This document shows, piece after piece, positions 30,805 through 38,539 of a stretch of 64,000 bases of DNA (the first letter of the stretch is position 1; each line of letters begins with the position of its first letter). The position numbers were made by a program, and so were the translations under genes. Under the pieces are notes generated by a model. The model had not been told where the DNA came from and searched no databases. It saw only the letters and a list, made by a program, of their open reading frames with translations. The DNA comes from a virus, in IMG/VR virus record IMGVR_UViG_3300046000_009133, positions 1 to 64,000 of that record. One strand, given 5' to 3'.

Positions 30805-33159
30805 TTATGCCGACAACCGCAGCACAGCGTCACCGTATCCGGTTACGTCGATCAAAACCTGCGACCCCGCGACAACCGTTGACCCGACAGAAATCGTCCC
30901 GCCTGTCGAAAGCACCTCAACCGTGCGACCATTGAGTTCGCTTGGGATTGCAACGGCCGTGTTCGTCAGGGTCTGGTGGGCTGTGATATAGACGTAATCC
31001 TTGCCGTCCATGCTGACGATCACGCCGGGCACCGTCAGGTCGGTGTCGGTTGGCAGGAATGGCGCGCGGAAAGCAGTCACCAGATCATTGTTGCCAACGG
31101 CTGCGTCACCCGCCGCGAAATCAACGGCAGTCGGATACATTTTCTCTGCTGACGAGAAAAACAGCACGTCATTCACTTTTGCCGCCCGTGCCGCAGGCAC
31201 ACCCAACCCGACATCGCGGCTATAGCCAAATAGATGCCCCGAAACTGCAACCCCGCCACTGTCTTTGCCGATCAGTGCAAAATGGCTGGCCGGATCGGCA
31301 GGATTTGTGCAGGACGTGCGCGGGATACGGATTTCTGCGGCGTTGGCCGTAATGTCCGCGACGGATTGGAAATTGTAGCCAGATACGACCGACACTGACG
31401 GCACATAGAGGCAGACCGCGCTTTGCATCCCCGGCGTGCTGTCCGCAGGCAGTGCCAGCCGTTGCAACTGGATGCCGCCCCAATAGTCGGTTGCCGCAGA
31501 ACGGCGATAGGCGTCTTTAACACCATGCCCCGCACGGACTGACATCGCGCCCCATTGGTTCCACTCGTAGACATAAGCAAAACGCACTTGCTGTTTGGCC
31601 GAGGTATAGTTGGGCGTCACTGCCCCAACTGCTGCAATCAGCGCGTCTTGTTGAGCGGCGGCGTTGATCAGCGCGTAGGTTTCGCCAATGATCAGCCGCG
31701 CGCCAGCATAGACCCCATCTGCAGTAATGGCCGTGTCGTCGAGGCGCACATTCACGACATAATCCGTGATGATCGGGTGCATCTGGATTTGCGCCGATGC
31801 GCTGGCCGTGATGGCCCCGGTATTGGTAGCGCCAGACACATGCGTAAAATTGAGGCTGGACGGGGCTGACGTGGCGATGGACCACTTGTCTTGCGTCCCG
31901 GTATAGCGCCGCACGAATGACAGCGTTCCGGTCGTGTCGATCAGCATCATCACCCAGTTGCTCGTCCCGTCCGACCAGATTGACCCAACATCCGCGTTGG
32001 CCTTGCCATGGGCAGCCGCAGTCAGGCGATAGCCAATCACACCATGCGATCCGCCTAAATACATGCTGTTGAGCCGGATCGGACATGCCTCGTCAAATCC
32101 GCCAAAATGCACCAGCGTTGACGTGTTGAACGCTGCAATGGTCGAGATGGCGGTGGTCGATTTTGCAATAAAGCGGATGCCCCGGAAATCAACAACCTGC
32201 GACTGTATTAGGCGGCTGCGATCCAGCGCGCGGCCAACGTCCAGTCGCCAGACCACATCATAGGCGGTGGATTGCTGCGCCCCGGCACGGATGTAAAGCT
32301 CCGATCCTTGCCGCGCGACTGTGATTTGTCCGGTTTCGACCGGGTTAAAATCAGCAGCAGCGGCGGTATAGACGCCACCGGAATAGGCAGCGAAAGACAG
32401 CGCCGATGCACCCTCGTTGAGCATGGTCGCAGCCGAAACCAGATCAACATGCGCCGCCGTCACTGGCGTTGCGGCAGAGAAGTCCGTTGTGTTGCGCATG
32501 TTTGGCGCGACAGAAACCGCAGCGGCAGGCGTCGTGAACGTGATCTGACGCGGCAATGCGGCTGGAAGCGGGTTGAACCCGGTCGTGATGTAGGAATGCA
32601 GCGATCCGTCAGCGTTGTAAAATTGCAGGAACCCGTTGGTGTGGAGATACGTCCCACCCGGTGCGCCATGGATTGACAGAGTGTAGGTCGTGTTTGCTTT
32701 TAGCATCGGCGTCTTGCGGCTGACCCACCACGACCAGCCGCTGCCAGCCGTGGATATTGCGGACAGCAGCCCAGTCGTGTTGCTCCGCACGCGCGCGAGT
32801 TGATTCGCAGTCGTGGTCCCGATGGCCGGGGCCACATCACCAGACGGCGCGGCCACGTCCGAGATCGCCGGGTTCCAGTTGTTTGTCAGGTCAGGGCTGG
32901 AAATGATGCTCAACACGTCAACCTGCGGCAGCGGTTCGATAATCGAATCTGCGGCGGCCCGCGCTGCATCGCGGGCGGCTTCGGCGTTTTGCGCCCATGC
33001 CATCGCTTCATCGGAATATGTCTTACCAATCGCCTCATCAATGACATCAGCAACGAAACGTTGGCCCACCCGCAATTTTGCAGCGTCAATTTGACCTGTC
33101 AAATTGTCAGGATAAAGTGATGGGATAGCATCGCGGAGATCATCAGTGTCTACAGGCAT
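30805..33159 (-). CDS. Large structural/fibre protein in its own cassette, 784 aa
   Basis: Residues 1-90 are helical and acidic and could attach to the virion. The rest is rich in Ala, Ser, Thr and aromatic strands, like tail fibre or adhesin proteins. It ends STGGTISVGSTVVAGSQVLIDVTGYGDAVLRLSA, a compact C-terminal domain. It lies between the tail terminator and the major tail gene, an unusual place for a fibre, with a dyad on each side. Structural role is inferred from composition and place. Confidence 0.6.
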   Translation of the reverse strand: MPVDTDDLRDAIPSLYPDNLTGQIDAAKLRVGQRFVADVIDEAIGKTYSDEAMAWAQNAEAARDAARAAADSIIEPLPQVDVLSIISSPDLTNNWNPAISDVAAPSGDVAPAIGTTTANQLARVRSNTTGLLSAISTAGSGWSWWVSRKTPMLKANTTYTLSIHGAPGGTYLHTNGFLQFYNADGSLHSYITTGFNPLPAALPRQITFTTPAAAVSVAPNMRNTTDFSAATPVTAAHVDLVSAATMLNEGASALSFAAYSGGVYTAAAADFNPVETGQITVARQGSELYIRAGAQQSTAYDVVWRLDVGRALDRSRLIQSQVVDFRGIRFIAKSTTAISTIAAFNTSTLVHFGGFDEACPIRLNSMYLGGSHGVIGYRLTAAAHGKANADVGSIWSDGTSNWVMMLIDTTGTLSFVRRYTGTQDKWSIATSAPSSLNFTHVSGATNTGAITASASAQIQMHPIITDYVVNVRLDDTAITADGVYAGARLIIGETYALINAAAQQDALIAAVGAVTPNYTSAKQQVRFAYVYEWNQWGAMSVRAGHGVKDAYRRSAATDYWGGIQLQRLALPADSTPGMQSAVCLYVPSVSVVSGYNFQSVADITANAAEIRIPRTSCTNPADPASHFALIGKDSGGVAVSGHLFGYSRDVGLGVPAARAAKVNDVLFFSSAEKMYPTAVDFAAGDAAVGNNDLVTAFRAPFLPTDTDLTVPGVIVSMDGKDYVYITAHQTLTNTAVAIPSELNGRTVEVLSTGGTISVGSTVVAGSQVLIDVTGYGDAVLRLSA

Positions 33160-33178
33160 GTCTAACTCCCAAGGTGAT

Positions 33179-33197
33179 AATCACCTATAACGTGATT
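33179..33197 (-). promoter_or_regulatory. Operator dyad AATCAC-CTATAAC-GTGATT
   Basis: A perfect 6-bp inverted repeat with the usual 7-nt core, 20 bases upstream of the gene starting at 33159. On the minus strand TTATAG or TATAGG could be the -10 box. Confidence 0.7.
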
Positions 33198-33200
33198 TGA

Positions 33201-33737
33201 TCAACTCGCAAAAGGGTTTTCGAGGTCTTCCGCCAAAAGCAGGGTAACGCCAACCAAGAAGTAGGCATGATCAGATATTTCATCGCGACCAGGGCGATGT
33301 ACTGGCTGGCCGATCGACATGCTCATCACACATGGAGCCCTCATCGGTTTATTGAGTCCGAGAATTCCCGTCGACGATTGCTTCGCTCTCACAAGCGCTT
33401 TGGTGACTTCGGCAGATAGCCCATAGGCAGGGTCAAGGGGATGGTTCTTGTCGTCAGCGACGAATCCCTGAATCAAGACTCGGAATGTATTTTGACTTTT
33501 CCCGCTTGTGGTCGAACCGTTGAATGCTTCCGGCGCACGCGGATCTTCCAGCACTGATAACATAGGTAGAGGATCGTTGGCACCGAAGAAGTCGCGCCCG
33601 CGGAACACGCGCTCGGTCACACGATCTGCGCTATCCATGAAGTCACCAAGGTCAAAAGTGTAATAGTTGGCAACGGTGATTTCTTTCAGCGCATCGCAGA
33701 TGCCCTTCATCACTTGAAGGCGGAATGGGTCACCCAT
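33201..33737 (-). CDS. Tail terminator-like protein, 178 aa
   Basis: The protein follows the minor-tail-Z-like gene, the usual place of the tail terminator (gpU-like). I use the ATG at 33737, giving MGDPFRLQVMKGICDAL; the longer frame lies inside the gene upstream. FRVLIQGFV and YFLVGVTLLL form a beta-rich core. Confidence 0.65.
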   Translation of the reverse strand: MGDPFRLQVMKGICDALKEITVANYYTFDLGDFMDSADRVTERVFRGRDFFGANDPLPMLSVLEDPRAPEAFNGSTTSGKSQNTFRVLIQGFVADDKNHPLDPAYGLSAEVTKALVRAKQSSTGILGLNKPMRAPCVMSMSIGQPVHRPGRDEISDHAYFLVGVTLLLAEDLENPFAS

Positions 33738-34365
33738 TGCTTTTCTCCAGCAGTTCAATTTGGCGATGGAACTCACCGACCATGAAATCTAAAGCTTCGG
33801 GGCTCAGTTCTTCATAAACGCCATCACCATCTGTGGCAGCCAGCAGCGCCTGATCAACAGATGGTCCGTAAAGGAGCCAGAGGTTTTTCCCGATCTCTTT
33901 CGGCTTATAGGCGCCGGGCGGCTGACCTCCGTTGGTTCGGACAGCCAAGCCTACGTTGTTGTTCCGCAACCTGATCAAGAAGGCCCGAGGAATTGCCTTA
34001 AAGCCGCCACCGGTTTTGACGCGCACGTCGATCTTGTCACCCTTGGGGCGCTGTGATCCTGCCGTTGGCACCTTCTGTTTTGCGAATCGTGCAAGTGAAG
34101 TCGCAGCGTCTCGCCCCTCGATCGAGCCGAACAGTGATCCGTTGCGAGCACGCTGTCGAACCCACAGTCGCTTGGTCGCTGGCCCAAGGTAGGACGCAGG
34201 AAAGGCCACCTGGTCCAGCACGGCGCGGGCGGCACGGGTGCGAGTACGATCCAAAGTCTTGTTAATGGATCGGGTAATGGCAGTTTCGATGTTGACAGGA
34301 AGATTGCCGGCCGCATCCGCGAACTTTTCCAAGCCTTCCAGAATGATCACGGAATCCTGATTCAT
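33730..34365 (-). CDS. Minor tail protein Z-like, 211 aa
   Basis: A basic protein with a helical start (AITRSINKTLDRTRTRAARAV) and AIPRAFLIRLRN, as in the prophage minor tail protein Z family, between head-tail and terminator genes. The ATG at 34365 overlaps the stop upstream (ATGA). Confidence 0.7.
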   Translation of the reverse strand: MNQDSVIILEGLEKFADAAGNLPVNIETAITRSINKTLDRTRTRAARAVLDQVAFPASYLGPATKRLWVRQRARNGSLFGSIEGRDAATSLARFAKQKVPTAGSQRPKGDKIDVRVKTGGGFKAIPRAFLIRLRNNNVGLAVRTNGGQPPGAYKPKEIGKNLWLLYGPSVDQALLAATDGDGVYEELSPEALDFMVGEFHRQIELLEKSNG

Positions 34366-34775
34366 GTCAGCACGCCGATCCATACGGGGTCGCTGAGATC
34401 AAGGTCTACTATCAAGGCAGTCAACTCGGTCTGCGCCACTTCGCTGACTTCAACCCAGATGTAGGTTTCTCGCTCTGGTTTGCTCGGCCCTGTGAAGTAG
34501 GCTTCTGTGCTGCTCAAGATCACATAAGCTTTTGACAGCACGCCTTCTGGGACCACAGGCAATTGTGATTTTTGGAAGATGATGCGATCTGCAGTGTCCA
34601 ACATCGCGGCACCATCGGTTTCAAACTGCGGTCGCTCAACCACTGGCTTGCGATGCACGCGGACGGTAACAGCGACAGGTGTGCCTGTGGCGTGAGTCAA
34701 GTAGACAGCCGGAATTTCGAAGTGCCTATGCACGTCGCCCAGCATCGCTCGCTTTTTCTCACGCCACCCAGCCAT
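34362..34775 (-). CDS. Head-tail connector protein, 137 aa
   Basis: Small beta-rich protein between the capsid region and tail genes, in the position of lambda gpFII-type connectors. No diagnostic motif, so the role is taken from gene order. Confidence 0.55.
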   Translation of the reverse strand: MAGWREKKRAMLGDVHRHFEIPAVYLTHATGTPVAVTVRVHRKPVVERPQFETDGAAMLDTADRIIFQKSQLPVVPEGVLSKAYVILSSTEAYFTGPSKPERETYIWVEVSEVAQTELTALIVDLDLSDPVWIGVLT

Positions 34776-34778
34776 TGG

Positions 34779-35222
34779 TCAGTCGATCAAGTTTTTCGAA
34801 GCTTTGCCTTTCAGCTTGGCTTCGGCAGCAGCAGCTTCGGCAGCAGCAGCTTCGGCAGCAGCGGCTTCGGCAGCAGCGGCTTCGGCAGCAGCGGCTTCGG
34901 CAGCAGCGGCTTCGGCAGCAGCGGCTTCGGCAGCAGCGGCTTCGGCAGCAGCGGCTTCGGCAACAGCGGCTTCGGCAGCAGCGGCTTCGGCAGCAGCGGC
35001 TTCGGCAGCAGCGGCTTCGGCAGCAGCGGCTTCGGCAACAGCGGCTTGCAGATCAGGGTTGCTCATTTTGAACAACGCGATCTCGGCGCTGGTGGCCTCA
35101 CGAATTGCACCCATCAGCAGCATTTCCGCGAAGTTTTTCACATCGGTCACAGGCAGCACAGTGCCAGGTTCGATTGCGATCTGCCGCATGATGATCCGAT
35201 GCAGACTATATGCAAAATCCAT
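34779..35222 (-). CDS. Head-region protein with (AEAAA)n helix, 147 aa
   Basis: The N-terminal 55 residues form a small folded part. It is followed by about fifteen AEAAA pentapeptides and a basic end (KLKGKASKNLID). An EAAA array should be a long single alpha-helix, perhaps 10 nm, acting as a rigid spacer or coiled coil. It lies just after the capsid terminator in the place of lambda gpFI-type packaging accessory proteins, which also have variable Ala/Glu-rich regions. AAGGGAGAC precedes the ATG. Confidence 0.75.
   Translation of the reverse strand: MDFAYSLHRIIMRQIAIEPGTVLPVTDVKNFAEMLLMGAIREATSAEIALFKMSNPDLQAAVAEAAAAEAAAAEAAAAEAAAAEAAVAEAAAAEAAAAEAAAAEAAAAEAAAAEAAAAEAAAAEAAAAEAAAAEAKLKGKASKNLID
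34821..35045. repeat. 15-bp tandem repeat GCTTCGGCAGCAGCG
   Basis: About fifteen nearly identical 15-bp copies; only a few bases vary (GCAACAGCG, GCAGCAGCA). The repeat is open on several frames and produces large shadow ORFs. Multiples of 15 keep the real frame, so copy-number change would lengthen or shorten the helix. Confidence 0.9.
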
Positions 35223-35243
35223 GGGAGTCTCCCTTCTAAGATG

Positions 35244-35274
35244 AAAAGCGCGCAGCCCCGTTGTGAGGCTGCGC
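35244..35274 (-). terminator. Terminator after the capsid gene
   Basis: On the minus strand an 8-bp stem GCGCAGCC/GGCTGCGC with a 9-nt loop is followed by GCTTTTC. It lies just past the major capsid stop, so it probably ends much of the head transcript. Confidence 0.65.
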
Positions 35275-35281
35275 TGTTGGC

Positions 35282-36394
35282 TTACGGTGCCAGCACGTTG
35301 GCCAGCAACGTAGCGTTCGGGTTGATCGGCACCATCAGCGGAGCGGACTCGTGCTGAATGTATTCGACCTCTTGGGGCTTCGGCCCCAGCCAGTTCTGGC
35401 CGAAGATTTCCAGCGGCATGTAACTGGCGGCGCGGGACTTGATCGCACCGAACGCCTGGTGACCCATCACGTCTTCAGCAGTGCCGGTGAACAGCATCTG
35501 ATGCGAACCCAAGTAGCGGGTCGATGCGTTCGTCTGCGGATCGAGGTAGGTCGAGTTGTCCACCCACAGTTCGATGATCTGGCCAGAAGCGCCGCCGACG
35601 CCGATGGTCCCAACACGGAACACTTTCTGACCCGCAGCCGTGTAAAGCCCACGCTCATATTCCAACACAGGCTTTGAACTGTAGTTCATATCCAGCAACG
35701 CTTTGAACTCAGCGTTCGCACGCATCGCTTTCCAGACGTTCGCGCCCATGGTCACACGAACCGGGACTGCGCCAAAGGCCGTCACGGACATGGTGTCGAT
35801 CACCAGTTGCAGGAAGTCCAGAATGGACACACCAACATCACCGAAGCGGTCACCTGGGCCAAGCGTGATTGTGTGCCCAGCGTCACGCTGGAAGTCCACC
35901 AGGGTCGAAGGGTATTCATCCCCGACCAAAGTGATCTTGCCATCACGCAACGCCACAGCCGCCATGTAGTTGTGCGTGCGCTTGATGGCACGAACATGCG
36001 AGGAAGTCATCGCAGCCCGGATCAAGTCGAGGCGCTGCATGGGGGTGATCAAATCCAGGCGCACTTGGCTCATGTTCGAGTCGATACCAACGCGCCGGGT
36101 CAGGGGCATCAGAGGGTCGATCTCGTCATGCACCTTCACATAGGCAGGCTTGAACCGATAAGCAGTCGAACTGTCGTCATAGACCGACCGGCCCCGCCCT
36201 TCAGGCAACACGAACGGCGCCAGTTTGCGGTTCAGAATCGGCATCTTTTCGAAGTCGATATAACCGGTCGCATCGGTCTCGACGGTTTTGGTGAACCACT
36301 GCATCCAGTAGAGGGGATCTTCCTCCACATGGCGCATCACACCCAAGAAGGTGTTGGTGTCCCAAAGTTCATAGTTCACAGAAGTCGAAGGCAT
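35282..36394 (-). CDS. Major capsid protein (lambda gpE-like), 370 aa
   Basis: The protein matches the Phage_cap_E family (HK97 fold): the N-terminal NTFLGVMRHVEEDPLYWMQWF, the conserved middle DEIDPLMPLTRR and MGANVWKAMRANAEFKALLDMN. Full length. It follows decoration and protease genes as in lambda. Confidence 0.9.
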   Translation of the reverse strand: MPSTSVNYELWDTNTFLGVMRHVEEDPLYWMQWFTKTVETDATGYIDFEKMPILNRKLAPFVLPEGRGRSVYDDSSTAYRFKPAYVKVHDEIDPLMPLTRRVGIDSNMSQVRLDLITPMQRLDLIRAAMTSSHVRAIKRTHNYMAAVALRDGKITLVGDEYPSTLVDFQRDAGHTITLGPGDRFGDVGVSILDFLQLVIDTMSVTAFGAVPVRVTMGANVWKAMRANAEFKALLDMNYSSKPVLEYERGLYTAAGQKVFRVGTIGVGGASGQIIELWVDNSTYLDPQTNASTRYLGSHQMLFTGTAEDVMGHQAFGAIKSRAASYMPLEIFGQNWLGPKPQEVEYIQHESAPLMVPINPNATLLANVLAP

Positions 36395-36412
36395 GGTGTG
36401 GGCTCCTTTCCG

Positions 36413-37195
36413 TTATGCGCCGCGAACAGCGACGATGATGTTGGTAGGGGTAGGAGCGTCACGGAATGCCGCTTCTTTCTTCGCGTTGGTGTCGTAAGAA
36501 CCGTGCCAGATCAGCGCGTCACGGTTGAAGCAGCCCGAATACCAGACAGGAGCGCCCAACGTGCCAGTTGCACCGAGGGTGGCAGACTGCGCCAGAACGC
36601 CAATGGGTTTCACGCCGCCAAGGTTCCGCCCGCCCGCCAACGTCGCGGCGCCGAACGAAGTACCAGTGCCCGCTTCCGTGGTGACAACATCGTTACCGTT
36701 CGGACCTAGTTCCTTGGCCGTGATCGTCACCACGCCAACCGCAGACGAAGCGGTGACAGACGGATGGGATACAGTGTCCGCTCCGTAGGTCGTGCCAGCA
36801 CCAGCGGCGCCATTGATTGCGGCAACCAAGTTGGCAGCAGACGCCGTGACGGAAGCGCCAATCAGCACCTGGTTTGCAGCAGTCAGTGCTGCAACGAGCG
36901 TGTAGGTCCGCGTGCCGATGGTGATGGTGTCTGCAGCCGTGCCTACGCCCGAGAACGTCAGAGTGCCAGTTGCAGCGGCCGCAGCCGCACCATAGGTCGC
37001 CAGTGCCAGTTTGCCGGCAGCATCCAGACCAACGACTGAAAACTGCGCGAACGAAGTATTGATCGCCATCGGGAAGCTGAACGCCTGTTGCAGTTCTGGA
37101 TGCTGACCAGCAAGCAGATAGTTTTGCAGATAACTGTCCATGACCTCAAAGGAGGCACGGCCCAAATCAGCATAGGGTGGGGTGATGGTTGCCAT
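36413..37195 (-). CDS. Head decoration protein (gpD-like) with inserted beta domain, 260 aa
   Basis: The ends match the head decoration family (MAINTSFAQFSVVGLDAAGKL and a final ALIWHGSYDTNAKKEAAFRD). Between them lie about 110 residues, TLTFSGVGTAADTITIGTR ... ANQVLIGASVTASAANLVAAING, a beta domain common in phage structural proteins. Decoration proteins are usually about 110-140 aa, so the insert doubles the size and may display a binding domain on the capsid. Confidence 0.82.
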   Translation of the reverse strand: MATITPPYADLGRASFEVMDSYLQNYLLAGQHPELQQAFSFPMAINTSFAQFSVVGLDAAGKLALATYGAAAAAATGTLTFSGVGTAADTITIGTRTYTLVAALTAANQVLIGASVTASAANLVAAINGAAGAGTTYGADTVSHPSVTASSAVGVVTITAKELGPNGNDVVTTEAGTGTSFGAATLAGGRNLGGVKPIGVLAQSATLGATGTLGAPVWYSGCFNRDALIWHGSYDTNAKKEAAFRDAPTPTNIIVAVRGA

Positions 37196-37201
37196 TGGTA
37201 C

Positions 37202-37660
37202 TTACTCCTTCTTGGCTTTGAAACCGTCGATGCCGAACTCCCGAAGGTTGCTCAGCACGCTCGACTTGGCGTCGGTCTTGTCGTCCTCGTCGTCGTCGCC
37301 CGCTGTGATACCGGGTTGCTCAGTCCCAGCCATCGCTGCTTTGAGCATTCCTTTCGGAGCCCCTGCGGTGGCCGTGGTCTGCTTGTCGCCAGCAGATGCA
37401 ACCGCCTTTTCTTCCGGTAGCTTGGCTAGTTCGATGGCAGCAGCTTCGGCGGTGATGCCCAGATTGACCATCATCCGGGCGGCGCTCGGGCGGGTCTTGG
37501 CCAGATCGGAATCCAGAATGGTGGAAATCCGGGTGCGTTCGTCGGTGACGCCGAGGGTCTTGCCTTCGCTCACACCTTCCGCTTTCGCGGTCGCGGTCGC
37601 AGCAGCAACAGCCGTTGCAACCTGCGCTTCAACTTGGGCCTGCGTGATATTGTCGGCCAT
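37202..37660 (-). CDS. Scaffold protein from an internal start, 152 aa
   Basis: Within the protease gene, GAAGGAGAGG lies 6 nt before an in-frame ATG at 37660 (MADNITQAQVEAQVATAV). Lambda makes its scaffold Nu3 from such an internal start in gene C. The product would be the helical, acidic scaffold alone. Confidence 0.65.
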   Translation of the reverse strand: MADNITQAQVEAQVATAVAAATATAKAEGVSEGKTLGVTDERTRISTILDSDLAKTRPSAARMMVNLGITAEAAAIELAKLPEEKAVASAGDKQTTATAGAPKGMLKAAMAGTEQPGITAGDDDEDDKTDAKSSVLSNLREFGIDGFKAKKE

Positions 37661-38539
37661 TTCGTCCTCTCCTTCAGAGTTGATTGTGGCCACGAAGGCC
37701 GTGATTGCGTCGTCAAAAGTGCCAATTGCATCGGCCAACCCGTTTTCGATCGCCTCTTGCGCCATGAACGTCAGAGCATTGGTTTTATCGACCGCCACTT
37801 CGCTCATTCCGCGGTTCCGTGCCACAATGGCCACGAACTGATTGTGGAACTCATCCACGCGAGCCTGAATGCGCTCTTGGGCATCCTTGCTCAAAATCTC
37901 ATAGGGGTTACCTTCCATCTTTCCAGGCTTCGACCTGATAATAGTGGTCTTGTATCCCGCGTTCGCCAGCATCTCGGAATATTCCATGTGGATAACAACC
38001 ACACCGATAGATCCCACCCCACCCGTCCGCGCCACGGTGATGCTGTCAGCGACAGAGGCGATGCTGTAGGCAGCCGAGTAAGCATGTTCGCAGGCAAAGG
38101 ATTGGATAGGCTTGCGCCCGCGCACCGCGAATATTTTGTCAACCAGTGCGAAGTTGCCGGAAACCAGCCCGCCGCCAGAGTCGATCACCAGAGCGATACC
38201 CTTCACATCCGAGTCGTCCATGCCACGCTTGACGGCTTCCCAGATGTATTCGTAGCCGGTGGCGTAAGCGCCATAGGCGTAGGGGAAGTTGTTCAGCAGC
38301 ACGCCTTTGACCGGGACATGCAGAATGCCATCTTTGACTTTGTACGGCCGGTAGTAGGACCGATAGTCATCTGTGCTGAACCAGAAGTCGTTGTCGTTCG
38401 CCGTTTCGATCTTGGCGAATTCCGCCGAGGCTTCCTCAACTTTGGACAAGCAGGCTTCCAACCACGCGCTGCGGCCTTCTTCGATCAGCGCAGGCTGATC
38501 ATTGAACTGCGCCATCAGATGATTCATTTTATGCGACAT
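37202..38539 (-). CDS. Head maturation protease (S49/SppA-like) fused to scaffold, 445 aa
   Basis: Residues 80-280 are an S49 (ClpP-crotonase) peptidase: VIDSGGGLVSG, then HAYSAAYSIAS with the likely catalytic Ser near 153, and GGVGSIGV. Residues from about 293 form an acidic helical scaffold domain, as in lambda gpC/Nu3. The start overlaps the portal stop. It should cut portal and scaffold during capsid maturation. Confidence 0.88.
   Translation of the reverse strand: MSHKMNHLMAQFNDQPALIEEGRSAWLEACLSKVEEASAEFAKIETANDNDFWFSTDDYRSYYRPYKVKDGILHVPVKGVLLNNFPYAYGAYATGYEYIWEAVKRGMDDSDVKGIALVIDSGGGLVSGNFALVDKIFAVRGRKPIQSFACEHAYSAAYSIASVADSITVARTGGVGSIGVVVIHMEYSEMLANAGYKTTIIRSKPGKMEGNPYEILSKDAQERIQARVDEFHNQFVAIVARNRGMSEVAVDKTNALTFMAQEAIENGLADAIGTFDDAITAFVATINSEGEDEMADNITQAQVEAQVATAVAAATATAKAEGVSEGKTLGVTDERTRISTILDSDLAKTRPSAARMMVNLGITAEAAAIELAKLPEEKAVASAGDKQTTATAGAPKGMLKAAMAGTEQPGITAGDDDEDDKTDAKSSVLSNLREFGIDGFKAKKE

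Noticed and set aside
34804-35244. Large frames of Ala/Ser, Leu/Pro or Gly/Phe repeats
   Set aside because: All are shadows of the 15-bp (AEAAA) repeat; only the minus-strand frame has a folded N-terminus and a ribosome-binding site.
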